A stretch of DNA of 64,000 nt, taken from contig NZ_CP151275.1 in assembly GCF_038235435.1 (NCBI RefSeq), forward strand, positions 5,022,001-5,086,000, written 5' to 3'. The translations under genes were made by a program, and so were the position numbers. The notes under the pieces are model-generated. The model saw only the letters and a program-made list of their open reading frames with translations. It was not told the origin of the DNA and did not search any database. Below are positions 33,037-43,160 of this stretch, piece by piece. Within the stretch, counting starts at the first letter, position 1. Each line of letters begins with the position of its first letter. Origin of the DNA: Niveibacterium sp. SC-1 (GTDB taxonomy: Bacteria > Pseudomonadota > Gammaproteobacteria > Burkholderiales > Rhodocyclaceae).

Positions 33037-36000
33037 CGTGCAAATCCTTCGCTGAGGGGAAAGGCGATGTCGGGTGGCAAGGCGGCGAGGCTGCGGATCG
33101 CGCGCGCCTCCCAGGCGTGCATGCCGCGCGCCCGTGCCGACGCGAGTGCCCGTTCGAATGCGTCCCGCACGGCGGCCGGATCGGCGCCCCGGCGTTGCAG
33201 GGCGAGCGCGTTGAGGCGGTGAATCTCCGGCTCGGCCCAGCGCTCCTGACTCGCCTCCATCGCCGCGAGGGCTTCGGCCAGCAACGCGGCCGCCTCGTCG
33301 TGACGACCGCGCTGCGAGAGCACGTCGGCCAGAAACGCATGCCAGTAGGGCAGGAAGCAACGCGAGCCGGTCGCCTTGAAGACCTCCAGCGCGGCGGCGA
33401 CGTCCATGGGCCCCCGCGGCGTGCCTTCGTTGCAGGCGCACCAGCCGACCAGGACCAGGCCATGCGCGAGGAACACCGGGATCTGTTCCTCGGTGCAGAG
33501 TTGCACGAGCTCTTCCGCCAGCGCACGGGCGCGTACGCCCTCGCCGGTGTATTGGCGCAGCCATCCGTCGAAGGCGAGCACGAAGGACAGCGTGAAAGGA
33601 TGATCGAGTCCGCGTGCAAACGCGCTCGCCTGCGCCATCACTGCGTCGGCGCGTTCGCCGTCGCCCTGCAACCAGTGGATCCAGGCCAGGTAGATCCAGG
33701 CGATCGCGGCGGGATCCTGGCCGAACTGGAAGCGATGGCCGCCGTGGCGCGCCGCGTCGTAGGTCGCGAGCACGATGTCGAAGCTCTCGCAGGCGGCCGC
33801 AAAGTCGCCGAGAAAGAAGCGCGAAATCGCCATGCCCAGGCGCGCCTCGATCACGAGGTCGTCGCTCTGCAGGCCCTCGGCCATCCGCACGATGTCCTCG
33901 GACAGGGCCAGGGCCGCCGGGTGATTGCCGCGCACGGTCTCGAACATCCACAGGCCGAACATCGCCGGCACCAGTTGCGGCGCATGGCCGACCACCGCAC
34001 ACAGCTGTTGCGCGCGGCGCCAGGCGATCTCGACGTCGGGCGAGGCATAGCCGCGCGCGGCCACCAGCGCCGTGCCCAGGGCGATATGGACATCGAGCTC
34101 GGCCAGCGCCTTCGCTTCGCTCTCCGGCATTTCGCCGATCGCCGCCAGCGCGCTGCGCAGGTGGGCGGCCGCCTCTACATGGCCGTTGCGTGTGAGCGAG
34201 AGCTGCCCGGCGCGCAGCCACAGCTGCGCAGCGAGATCGGGCTTACCGGCGCGCGAATAGTGCTGGGCGACGATTTCCGGCTGGTCTTCGACCAGAGCCG
34301 GAAAGCGCTGTTCGAGCACTTCCGCCGTGCGCCGGTGGTAGGTGGCGCGGTGCGACTTGAGCAGCGCCTCGTAAGCGGCGTCCTGGATCAGCGCATGTTT
34401 GAAGACGTAGCGCTGGACGGGGGCGTCGCCGGCCGCGTAGATGAACTCAGCCTCGATGAGGTGGGCCAGTCCAGCGGCAAGATCTTCCGGGTCACCAGCC
34501 CACACGGCTTCGAGCACATCGCGGCGGAATTCGCGCCCGAGCATCGCCGCCAGTTGCGCGACGACCTTGGCTTCGCCCAGTCGATCGAGGCGCGACATCA
34601 GCGAGTCTTGCAGGCTCTCGGGAATCTGCACGCGGGCAAGGGCCGAGGAGACCGCGGCCTTGCGCGAATGCACCACCGCGCGCGCGAACTCCTCGATATA
34701 CAGCGGCACGCCGTCGGTCTTGTCGAGCACCTGGCGCAGGACTTCGTACCCGGCATCCTCGCCGGCGAAAACCGCCCGCGCGAGGCTGGCGGCATCGGCA
34801 CCACTCAGGCGGTCGAGCAGCAGGCGATGCACATGGTCGAGGGCCGGCAACGCACGCGCCAGGCTCGGGCGGTGCGTGAGCAGCAGCAGCACGCGCGCCT
34901 CGCGCATGTGCGCGACGAAATGGTCGATCAGGTCCAGCGTGGAGGGGTCGGCCCAGTGCAGGTCCTCGATGAAGATCACGCCCGGTCCGCGCGACGCCCG
35001 ATCGACCATCAGCTGCGTCAGGAACTTGCGCAGCAGGACTTGCTGGCGACCGCTGGTCATACCCAATGGCGCCTCGCTGGGCGGCGTGACCGACAGCAGA
35101 TGGGCGAAGAGCGGCGCCGCCGTGTCGAAGGGCAGCGAGGTAGCGCGGAGGAACTTCTCCAGCACGCCCCAGCGCTGGGCTTCGTCGATCGGCGCGTCAC
35201 CGAAGATGTGCAGCCGCAACTGCTCGGCAACCGGATGCAGGGCACTGTCGGCATGAAAGGGCGAGCACTGCAGGTCGGCCAGCCATGCACCGGGGCTCTC
35301 GTGCAGTTCGTCGATCAACTGCTGCACCAGGCGTGACTTGCCGATGCCAGCCTCGCCACCGATGGCCAGCACTTGACCACGCCCATGCAGCACTTCGCCC
35401 CAGTGCGTATGCAAAGCGGCCAGTTCGGTCTCGCGCCCGAGCAGCGGCGTCAGCGACGTGGCGTGGGCCGCGAGAAAGCGGCGCGGCAATCGGCGGTCGC
35501 CGCGCACCTGCCAGACCCGCACCAGCTGTGCGACGCCCTTGAGCAGATGCTCGCCGCGGTCGGTGCAGTCGAAGCGGCTGTGCAGGGCGCGATGAACGCG
35601 ACCGGTGACGATCACGGTGTCGGGCTCGGCGAGCGATTGCAGCCGTGCGGCGATGGCCATGGTGTCGCCAGCTGCGCTGGCCATCTCGGACTGCACGACC
35701 ACGAGCCCGCTGGCGATGCCGATCCGCACGGCGATGTGGCGCAGCTCGGGCAGCTCCAGCCGTGCCAGCCGGGCGACGATGTCCAGCCCGGCACGGACGG
35801 CGCGCTCCGCTTCGTCCTCGTGCGCGACCGGATAGCCGAAGAAGGCAACGATCCCGTCGCCGACGCGCTGAAAGATGCGCCCCTCGTACTTCGCGATGCA
35901 CTCGCCGCACACGCGCTCGTACACCTCGACGATGCCCTGCAGGGTTTCGGGATCCACGCGGCGGGCCAGCTCGGTGAAGCTCACCATGTCGCAGAACATG

Positions 36001-36242
36001 ACTGTCAGCGGACGGCGCTCGCCCGAATCGCTCTTGCGCGCGACGGAGGGAGCGCTGGCGGGCCCGGCGTCGAGCTCGGCGATGGCCCGCATCAGGAGCT
36101 TGCGGTGGCCGAGGGAGACACCGAGTCGCTCCAGGTCCTGCTCGCCGAGAAGGCGCAGCACGGACATGTCGACATCGTTGTCAGTAAACGCCTGGGCGTA
36201 CTTCTCGAGCCCCTGCAGCTTCAGCCAGGCAGAAACCGACAT
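33033..36242 (-). CDS. SAM domain - class III cyclase - AAA ATPase - TPR signalling protein
   Basis: 1069-residue multidomain protein. Residues about 1-57 form a SAM domain (WLKLQGLEKYAQAFTDNDVD, LGVSLGHRKLLMRAI). Residues about 75-255 form a class III nucleotide cyclase with metal aspartates D85 (VMFCDMVSFTELARRV) and D129 (QRVGDGIVAFFGYP). Then an AAA_16/STAND ATPase: Walker A GGEAGIGKSRL near 300, Walker B GVIFIEDLHWADPS near 424. The C-terminal 450 residues are helical TPR-like repeats. This is the widespread cyclase-ATPase-TPR architecture; the product (cAMP likely) and the sensed partner are inference. The ATG at 36242 follows AGGGGAGGGGG. It heads an operon with the lipoxygenase gene. 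Confidence 0.9.
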   Translation of the reverse strand: MSVSAWLKLQGLEKYAQAFTDNDVDMSVLRLLGEQDLERLGVSLGHRKLLMRAIAELDAGPASAPSVARKSDSGERRPLTVMFCDMVSFTELARRVDPETLQGIVEVYERVCGECIAKYEGRIFQRVGDGIVAFFGYPVAHEDEAERAVRAGLDIVARLARLELPELRHIAVRIGIASGLVVVQSEMASAAGDTMAIAARLQSLAEPDTVIVTGRVHRALHSRFDCTDRGEHLLKGVAQLVRVWQVRGDRRLPRRFLAAHATSLTPLLGRETELAALHTHWGEVLHGRGQVLAIGGEAGIGKSRLVQQLIDELHESPGAWLADLQCSPFHADSALHPVAEQLRLHIFGDAPIDEAQRWGVLEKFLRATSLPFDTAAPLFAHLLSVTPPSEAPLGMTSGRQQVLLRKFLTQLMVDRASRGPGVIFIEDLHWADPSTLDLIDHFVAHMREARVLLLLTHRPSLARALPALDHVHRLLLDRLSGADAASLARAVFAGEDAGYEVLRQVLDKTDGVPLYIEEFARAVVHSRKAAVSSALARVQIPESLQDSLMSRLDRLGEAKVVAQLAAMLGREFRRDVLEAVWAGDPEDLAAGLAHLIEAEFIYAAGDAPVQRYVFKHALIQDAAYEALLKSHRATYHRRTAEVLEQRFPALVEDQPEIVAQHYSRAGKPDLAAQLWLRAGQLSLTRNGHVEAAAHLRSALAAIGEMPESEAKALAELDVHIALGTALVAARGYASPDVEIAWRRAQQLCAVVGHAPQLVPAMFGLWMFETVRGNHPAALALSEDIVRMAEGLQSDDLVIEARLGMAISRFFLGDFAAACESFDIVLATYDAARHGGHRFQFGQDPAAIAWIYLAWIHWLQGDGERADAVMAQASAFARGLDHPFTLSFVLAFDGWLRQYTGEGVRARALAEELVQLCTEEQIPVFLAHGLVLVGWCACNEGTPRGPMDVAAALEVFKATGSRCFLPYWHAFLADVLSQRGRHDEAAALLAEALAAMEASQERWAEPEIHRLNALALQRRGADPAAVRDAFERALASARARGMHAWEARAIRSLAALPPDIAFPLSEGFAR

Positions 36243-36730
36243 TGCTGCCCCCTCCCCTGAGGCCCTTAGTGATTCCATCGCCGCGAAGGGCGATCGTGGA
36301 ACGGAAGCAACGTTCCTGCCAAAGCCGCGGCGCGGGCCGGCAGGCCGCCCGGCCATCCGCGGTCGGAGCGGATCGACCCGTGCTGTAAAGCCAGTCGACG
36401 CTCGGTCGGGACATGCGGCTTCACGCGGGCACCTCCGGCCCCCATGCGCGACCCCACCCGCACTTGGCGTTCCGTGCGCGCCCCGCGCCCGACATGCTGT
36501 CGAAGCACCAATTCCTGCGGCGGAATCGCACCGTGTACTGGGCCCGCCCGCCGACTAAGCTGATTCGAGGTGATCCGGATCCGTGGAGGGCTTCATGGTC
36601 ATTCGGAACCTTGTCGCGAGCCTGCCGTTCAGCGGTGCCCGTGCGCGGCGCGGATTCCCGCCCCGCATGACGCCTGTCCGTTGAATGCCGGCGGCGCGAA
36701 TCCGACGCAGCCCGTCATGCGTGAGACCCG
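36243..36730. other. Divergent regulatory region of the 21-kb island
   Basis: 488 bases between the two divergent operons. No supported gene. No strong sigma-70 promoter was identified by eye on either strand, which is odd for a region that should drive 5 and 16 kb of transcription. A five-codon frame (MRETR) at 36717-36734 ends in a stop overlapping the phosphatase start codon as ATGA. Confidence 0.4.
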
Positions 36731-39556
36731 ATGACGCTCCCGCTTCCGCTCCAATTGCCGCTCCTGCTGGCCGGCCCCATCCTGCGGCGGGTGGAGCCGA
36801 CGATGGTCTGCGTCTGGGTCGCGCTCAGCGAGAACGCGGCGCTCACGCTGCGGCTGTGGGAAGGCCGCGTCGCCTTCGACGAGCCCAATGTCTTCGTCGA
36901 GTCGCAGCCCGAGCACCAGCAGATGCTGCGCGTCGGGCAGAGGCTCTTCGTCGGGATGGTGGCGCTCAAGATCGACGCCACCTCGCCGAAAAAACTGCAG
37001 CCTGCGCGCCTGTACTCCTATGACATCGAGGTTCGCGTCGGCGCAGACCGGCACACGCTGAAGACCCTGGGCCTGCTGCGCGACGGCGTGGTCGATGGCC
37101 ATCCGGTCAAGGCGCTGGGCTACGCCGACGACGAGCTGCCGCACTTCGCGCTGCCGCCCACCGAGCTGACCGATCTGCGCATCCTGTTCGGCTCCTGCCG
37201 TCGCCCCGGCAATTCGCATCTCGACGCGATGGTCTACATCGACGACATGATGATCGACCACGGCGCGACACCCGCCACCTGCCCGCACGCCGATCCGGCG
37301 CGGCGCCCGCACCAGCTCTTTCTCGGCGGCGACCAGATCTATGCCGACGACTCGTCGCCCCTGCATCTATCCCTGCTGATCGAGCTGGCGCGCGAGCTGA
37401 TCGGCCGCGACGACGCTGGCGAAGTGCGCGAGCGCTTGCCGCTGGACCACATCCGCAAGGCCAGCACCGCCGCACCGAACTCGCTGGACGACTACGGCCC
37501 CGGTCTCACACGCGGCGAAGGCGGCAGCGTGGCGGAGGACTTCCTGCTGCCGGCCGACACGCCCTACTTCCCGCCGGCCCGCCGCTACCTCTCTACTACC
37601 GTCGAAGCGCAGATGACTTCGACCGACGGCCAGAGTCATCTCTTCGGCTTCGGCGAGTTCGCCGCGATGTACCTCTCCGTGTGGAGCAACGCCGTGTGGC
37701 CGACGCTGGTCACGCCGACGCCGCCCGAAGGTCCGGCGCTGCAATTGCCGGACAGCGATGAGATCCGTCGCAGCATCTGGAAGTCGCGCATTCCGACTTT
37801 CATCGACGCGCCGCTGGAAGGAGTGGAAGCCGGCTCCGATCCGAACCCTGAGCACGATGGCGCCGACCCGCGCGACTATGACCCCGGCAAGGATGACAAA
37901 CGCTCGCCCTTCCAGAACTATCCGCCCGAATCGGAGCGCGTCGCCGATGGCCGCTTCCAGCGCAGCATGGAGGGTCAGGCCCGCAACCTCACCACCTTCT
38001 ACCTCGGTCTCTCCAAGGTCCGGCGCGTGCTCGCCAACGTGCCGACCTACATGATCTTCGACGACCACGACGTCACCGACGACTGGAACCTCAACCCGAT
38101 CTGGATGGATCGCGTATTCACCGCTTCGCTGGGCGTGGCGACGATGCGCAATGGCCTGTGCACCTACGCGCTGTTCCAGGACTGGGGCAACAACCCGCTG
38201 CGCTACCTCAAGGATGCGCCCAAGCAGCTGCTCGAACGCATCGGGGAAATGTTCCCGCCCGGCACCTCGCCCGGGCCGGTGCCGGCCGCCGCGCAGGCCA
38301 TCGACACCCTGCTCGGCCTCGACCGCCGTGGTGCCGTGCAACTTGACGGCAGCGTCGACGAAACCCGGCCGCCGATGAAGTGGCACTTCTCGGTGCCGGG
38401 GCCCAAGCACCTGGCGATCGCGCTCGACAACCGCACGCGGCGCAGCTTCCTCTCGCGCAACGGCCCGCCGGGCAATGTTGCGCGCTCGGCGCAGGCCGAA
38501 CAGGTGCCACCCGGTCCCTTCACCGACGGCAAAGAGGTGCTGATCGTGATCGCGCCCCTGCAGGTGATCGGCCCCCCGCTGCTGGACGAGCTGATCGCCC
38601 CCGCGGCCTACAAGGTCTTCGACATGATCGGCTTCGCCGAGGGCAAGGCCCGCGCGGGACGCAAGGAAGGCGCGCGCGGGATGCTGGGGACCAACCCGGA
38701 CGCCATCGAGGCCTGGGCCTTCGACCCGGGCACCATGGAAGCGCTGCTCGCGCGCCTCGCGCCCTACGGCCAGGTGGTGCTGCTCTCCGGCGACGTGCAC
38801 TACAGCGCGAGCAATGCGATGAGCTACTGGCGCAAGGGCATCGAGCAGCCCGCACGTTTCATCCAGTTCACTTCCAGCGGCATGAAGAACGTGATGCCCG
38901 CGTACATCACCCTGGTCGATCGCAGCCTGCCCTTCGCGCAACGCCTGATACGCAGCGGGATCGGCGCCGAACGCATCGGCTGGTTGAACAAGCCCGCGAA
39001 TCCACTGGTCTTCCCGATCGGCAAGGACGAGACGGACGTGCCGCGGGCGCTGCGCGCCAAGCTGCGCCAGACGCCGACGATGCTGCCCAACCACGGCTGG
39101 CCCGAGTTCATCATGTTCAACCCGGCCGAGCCGCCGGACTGGTCCTGGCGCGTCGTGCCGCTGCTTGACTTGCGCCCGGACCCGGAACGCCCGCCCGCCG
39201 AACAGCCCCTGGCGATCGACGAGAACGCCGTGCAGGCCCGGCTCGACAGCCACGACGACAAGCAGATCCTGCAGGCCTACCAGTCGATTGCCGCTCGCCA
39301 CCAGCGCCAGATGGAGGCCGTGCGCAACTCGCGCCAGATCCTCTTCCGCAGCAACGTCGGCCTGGTGCGCTTCGAGATGCGCGACGGTGCCCTGCATGCG
39401 ATCCATGAGGCCTTCACCGCCTTCAAGCCGGCAGGCGATCTGGGCACGGACCCACCGGTCCCGGCGGCCTTCTTCCAGCACGCGGCGAGCTTTGGCCAGA
39501 TCCCGAACGAGCATCGCCCCGAAACCGTGCCGAACGCGCGGCTGGACCTGGGCTGA
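36731..39556 (+). CDS. PhoD-like metallophosphatase family protein
   Basis: 941-residue protein with the PhoD-like metallophosphatase core: LRILFGSCRRPG, LFLGGDQIYADDSS, the hallmark TYMIFDDHDVTDDWN, and VVLLSGDVHYSASN. These supply the Asp/His residues of the dinuclear metal site in PhoD phosphatases and phosphodiesterases. Unlike secreted PhoD it has no Tat or Sec signal and is nearly twice as long, with large insertions (for example the acidic PEHDGADPRDYDPGKDD stretch) and a C-terminal extension. It is the first gene of a tight five-gene operon; the next start is 5 bases beyond its stop. Confidence 0.85.
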   Translation: MTLPLPLQLPLLLAGPILRRVEPTMVCVWVALSENAALTLRLWEGRVAFDEPNVFVESQPEHQQMLRVGQRLFVGMVALKIDATSPKKLQPARLYSYDIEVRVGADRHTLKTLGLLRDGVVDGHPVKALGYADDELPHFALPPTELTDLRILFGSCRRPGNSHLDAMVYIDDMMIDHGATPATCPHADPARRPHQLFLGGDQIYADDSSPLHLSLLIELARELIGRDDAGEVRERLPLDHIRKASTAAPNSLDDYGPGLTRGEGGSVAEDFLLPADTPYFPPARRYLSTTVEAQMTSTDGQSHLFGFGEFAAMYLSVWSNAVWPTLVTPTPPEGPALQLPDSDEIRRSIWKSRIPTFIDAPLEGVEAGSDPNPEHDGADPRDYDPGKDDKRSPFQNYPPESERVADGRFQRSMEGQARNLTTFYLGLSKVRRVLANVPTYMIFDDHDVTDDWNLNPIWMDRVFTASLGVATMRNGLCTYALFQDWGNNPLRYLKDAPKQLLERIGEMFPPGTSPGPVPAAAQAIDTLLGLDRRGAVQLDGSVDETRPPMKWHFSVPGPKHLAIALDNRTRRSFLSRNGPPGNVARSAQAEQVPPGPFTDGKEVLIVIAPLQVIGPPLLDELIAPAAYKVFDMIGFAEGKARAGRKEGARGMLGTNPDAIEAWAFDPGTMEALLARLAPYGQVVLLSGDVHYSASNAMSYWRKGIEQPARFIQFTSSGMKNVMPAYITLVDRSLPFAQRLIRSGIGAERIGWLNKPANPLVFPIGKDETDVPRALRAKLRQTPTMLPNHGWPEFIMFNPAEPPDWSWRVVPLLDLRPDPERPPAEQPLAIDENAVQARLDSHDDKQILQAYQSIAARHQRQMEAVRNSRQILFRSNVGLVRFEMRDGALHAIHEAFTAFKPAGDLGTDPPVPAAFFQHAASFGQIPNEHRPETVPNARLDLG

Positions 39557-39561
39557 CGACC

Positions 39562-42500
39562 ATGGCCGAGCGCAGCGCGCTGCAATTTTTCGTGGGCTGG
39601 CTGGGCGACCTGCTGGTCTGGATGCGCGACACCCTCAACGACGACCAGGCTCGGCGCGCGATCGTGGCCGACCTCGGCGGCGACGTGTCCACGCTGCCGC
39701 CGGCGCCGAGCTTCCCGGACGACGGACTGGAAAGCGTCAAGCGCTACCGCGAGGCCAGCGACCCCGACCTGGACGGTTTCCTCAGCGCCTTGCAGGACGT
39801 GCGCACGATGTTCGATGCGCTGCTGCCGATCGCTTCCGCGGTGGGCACGAGCCTCGGTATGGCGATCCACGAGGCTCTCCGTGCCGTGATCGATCTGCTC
39901 GCCACCAACTACATACGCTTGCGCTACCCGAGGACGTATGCAGCACTGCAGGTCCTCAATTTCGCCGAGGAATTCACCTCGGTCTACGGCGACAGCAGGA
40001 AGGCCTACGGCAGCTTCCTCTCCGCGCTTGGCGGCCTGCTCGACGCCGCACTGACGCCACGCGCCACCTGGGCGAAGTTCCGCCTGAGCGAGGACAACGG
40101 CCGATATATCGATGTCTTGTTGCACCTGGTCTCGATCTTCCTCGTCGAGGAAAAGCTGCGGCGCGACGACCTGACCGAGCTTGAATTCGTCTACGGCTGG
40201 GACAAGGCCCCCGGCCTTGCCAATCCTTTCCGCGACATCGACGCCACGCTCGCGCGCATGCTGACCATACGCCTGCGCGATACCAACGCGGGTCGGCCGG
40301 AGCAGCCTCCGGCCAGCCAGACGGTGGGTGGCATCCTGACGATAGCCCCGCTCGCCAAGGCTCACGGCGGACCGGCCCTGTTCGTCGCGCTCGGCGCCGA
40401 CTACGCGGCCGACGTCGCGCTGTCCGGTCCCTGGGCCCTGCGCTTCGAAATCAGCGGCGCCGCCGGGGTTGCACTCACGCTGGGCGGGCCATCACCACTG
40501 CAAGTCCAGGTCCCGAGCGAGGCGAGCGACTTCCGTGTCGGCATCGCGCTCGAAGCGCGCCCCGATCCCTTGAGCGGCCAGGCGCATGTCCTGAAACTGG
40601 CGCGCGGCACGGAAGTGCAGCTCGGCCGCCTGCGGCTGGAGGGCTCGATAGGCGCCAGCGCGGCCACGGTGAAAGCCTCGGTGCTGTCCAGCGCGCTGGT
40701 GCTCAAGCCCGAGCTGCTCGACGGCTTCCTGCGCAAGCTCTTGCCACCCGATGGCCTGCGCCTCCCCTTCGATATCGCCGCGGGGCTTGCCACCGACCGC
40801 GGCGGCTTCATCGAGGGCCGGGTGCCGCTGTTGGGCGCGGTGAGTGGCGACACCCGCGCCGCGCCCGCGCTGCGCGCCGTCACGGCGAGCCGCGAGCCCC
40901 TGCCTGCCCCGCCGCCCTTGCCCCCGCTGCCCAACCCGGCGCCGGATGCGCCGGGGCTGCGCGTGCTGGTGCCGATCGGCCACTCGCTGGGGCCCGTCAC
41001 TCTGCACGAGTTGCGCTTCGAGCTCCTGCGCGAGGGACCTCCGGACTCGGGCGCGCACGCCGCCGAACTGAGCGCCTCGCTGAGCGCGAAGATCGGTCCG
41101 GTGGTGGTGCGCGTGGAGCGCTTCGGCGTGCAGCTGAAAGTCACCCGCCCGGAGGATCCGGCGCAGGCGAACGCGGGCCTGCTCGACCTCGACCCCGGCA
41201 TCCGCCTGCCCGATGGCGTGGCCGTCGCGGTTGATGCCAAGGGCATTTGCAGTGGCGGGGGCTTCCTGTTCCACGACAAGGTGCAGGCGCTCTATGCCGG
41301 CGCGCTGGAACTCACGCTCAAGGGTCGTCTCACGCTCAAGGCCTTCGGCCTTCTGGCCACGCGCCTGCCCGATGGCAGCGAGGGCTATTCGCTGCTCGTC
41401 TTCATCACCGCCGAGGACTTCCGTCCCTACCCGCTTGGCATGGGCTTCTCCCTGCGCGGCATCGGCGGCATGCTCGGCATCCACCGCCGCTTCGACGAAG
41501 TGGCGATGCGCAACGGGCTGGCCAACGGCGCGCTCGCCAAGCTGCTGTTCCCCAAGGACCCGGTGCGCAATGCGCCGGAGATCGTGCGCGCGATGGGCGC
41601 GATCTTCCCGGCGCGCGAGGGCGTGCACCTCATCGGCCTGCTCGCGACCATCTCCTGGCCCACGCCGATGCTGGTGCTGGCCCAGCTCGCCCTGATCTAC
41701 GAGATCGACCGCTTTGGCCGCCTGATCCTGCTCGGTCGCATCAGCTCCCTGCTGCCCTCGCAGACCAACGACCTCGTGCGCCTGAACCTGGATGCGCTGG
41801 GCATCATCGACTTCAACGCCGGCACGGTGGCGATCGACGCCCAGCTGGTCGACTCGCGCCTGGCGAAGAAATTCGTCCTCACCGGCGGCATGGCGCTGCG
41901 CCTGCAGACCGGCGGGCCGGGGCCGGGCTTCGCGATGGCGGTGGGCGGCTTCAACCCGCGCTTCGCGGCGCCGGCCAACATGCCCAAGCTCAGTCGCGTG
42001 ACGATAGACCTCGCCGCGGGCAAGAACCCGCGCCTGACCTGCGAGGCCTACGTCGCCCTCACGCCGAACACCCTGCAGTTCGGCGCCCGCGCGCATCTGG
42101 AAGCCTCGGCCGCCGGCTTTACCGTGGTCGGCGACGTCGGCTTCGACGTGCTGATCCGCCTGCTGCCCTTCCACTTCCTCGCCGATTTCCAGGCCGGCGT
42201 GCAGCTCAAGCGCGGCACGCACAACCTCTTCAAGGTCTCGGTGAAGGGCGAGCTGGAAGGGCCGCTGCCGCTGCGCATCGCCGCCAAGGCGACCTTCGAG
42301 ATCCTCTGGTGCGACTTCAGCGTGCACTTCGACACGACCCTGGTCGGCGGCACGCGGCCGCCCTTGCCGCCCGCCATCGATGCCTTCCTCGAACTCGCAC
42401 GCGCACTCGGCAGCCCCGACGCGTGGACCGCGCGGCTCTCCGACGACCGCGTCCACGGCGTCACGCTCAGGCGCCCGGCCGCGGGCGTGCTCGCGCTCGA

Positions 42501-43149
42501 TCCGCTGGGCGATCTGGTGCTGCGCCAGAACCTCGTGCCGCTCGATTCACCCCCACTCGATGTGTTCGGCGGCGCGCCGCTGGCGGACGCCCGCAGCTTC
42601 CACATCGACAAAGTCATGCTGGGCAACGAGGAGCAGTCGCTCACGCCGGTGACCGATCTGTTCGCGCCGGCCCAGTTCTTCGAGATGAGCGACGACGACA
42701 AGATCGCCAGTCCGTCCTTCGTCGAGATGAACAGCGGCGTGCTGCTCGGCAGCACCGCGGTGCAGTTCGACACGTCGCGCGCGGTGGCCTCGCCGCTCGT
42801 GTTCGAGACCATCGTCGTCGACGACGAGGCCGGCACGGCAACCCCGCCCGCGCCGCCCGACTACACGCCGCAGCCGGGCACCCTAGTGCTGCAGGCCAGC
42901 GCCGGTGCCGTCGCGCGCGGGGCATTGCAGACGAGCGGCGCGGCGCGCTTCACCGATCCGGCGCTGACCCCCGCCGTGGCCGTGCGGGCAGCGCAACTGG
43001 TGGTGGCCTCCACCGCCGACCTCAGCCCGCGCAGCGCCGAGCCCGCCGCGGCTGACTGGATCGCCTCGACCCTGCTGGTGAGCCAGCTCAACCGCCAGTC
43101 GCGCGAGGCGAGCTGGCAGCTCGTGCCGGCGCACGAACTGGCGGCCTGA
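39562..43149 (+). CDS. Large beta-rich protein, possibly DUF6603-like
   Basis: 1195-residue protein without signal peptide. The first 250 residues are helical (FVGWLGDLLVWMRDTLNDDQ). From about residue 320 to 950 the sequence consists of alternating hydrophobic/polar beta strands with glycine turns, such as LELTLKGRLTLKAFGLLATR, LGMGFSLRGIGGMLGIHRRF (about 631-650), ISWPTPMLVLAQLALIYEID and GARAHLEASAAGFTVVGDVG. This core resembles the DUF6603 family, whose function is unknown; I am only moderately sure. A proline-rich linker lies near residue 450 (PAPPPLPPLPNPAPDAP). The long amphipathic sheet could form a groove or barrel. It is the second gene of the operon, 11 bases before the next. Confidence 0.7.
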   Translation: MAERSALQFFVGWLGDLLVWMRDTLNDDQARRAIVADLGGDVSTLPPAPSFPDDGLESVKRYREASDPDLDGFLSALQDVRTMFDALLPIASAVGTSLGMAIHEALRAVIDLLATNYIRLRYPRTYAALQVLNFAEEFTSVYGDSRKAYGSFLSALGGLLDAALTPRATWAKFRLSEDNGRYIDVLLHLVSIFLVEEKLRRDDLTELEFVYGWDKAPGLANPFRDIDATLARMLTIRLRDTNAGRPEQPPASQTVGGILTIAPLAKAHGGPALFVALGADYAADVALSGPWALRFEISGAAGVALTLGGPSPLQVQVPSEASDFRVGIALEARPDPLSGQAHVLKLARGTEVQLGRLRLEGSIGASAATVKASVLSSALVLKPELLDGFLRKLLPPDGLRLPFDIAAGLATDRGGFIEGRVPLLGAVSGDTRAAPALRAVTASREPLPAPPPLPPLPNPAPDAPGLRVLVPIGHSLGPVTLHELRFELLREGPPDSGAHAAELSASLSAKIGPVVVRVERFGVQLKVTRPEDPAQANAGLLDLDPGIRLPDGVAVAVDAKGICSGGGFLFHDKVQALYAGALELTLKGRLTLKAFGLLATRLPDGSEGYSLLVFITAEDFRPYPLGMGFSLRGIGGMLGIHRRFDEVAMRNGLANGALAKLLFPKDPVRNAPEIVRAMGAIFPAREGVHLIGLLATISWPTPMLVLAQLALIYEIDRFGRLILLGRISSLLPSQTNDLVRLNLDALGIIDFNAGTVAIDAQLVDSRLAKKFVLTGGMALRLQTGGPGPGFAMAVGGFNPRFAAPANMPKLSRVTIDLAAGKNPRLTCEAYVALTPNTLQFGARAHLEASAAGFTVVGDVGFDVLIRLLPFHFLADFQAGVQLKRGTHNLFKVSVKGELEGPLPLRIAAKATFEILWCDFSVHFDTTLVGGTRPPLPPAIDAFLELARALGSPDAWTARLSDDRVHGVTLRRPAAGVLALDPLGDLVLRQNLVPLDSPPLDVFGGAPLADARSFHIDKVMLGNEEQSLTPVTDLFAPAQFFEMSDDDKIASPSFVEMNSGVLLGSTAVQFDTSRAVASPLVFETIVVDDEAGTATPPAPPDYTPQPGTLVLQASAGAVARGALQTSGAARFTDPALTPAVAVRAAQLVVASTADLSPRSAEPAAADWIASTLLVSQLNRQSREASWQLVPAHELAA

Positions 43150-43160
43150 AAGGCAGCGCC

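Noticed and set aside
31303..34221. A longer reading of the lipoxygenase gene with about 395 extra N-terminal residues
   Set aside because: The extension overlaps the cyclase gene in another frame and is Arg/Ala/Gly-rich; the ATGA overlap at 33033-33036 gives a clear start.
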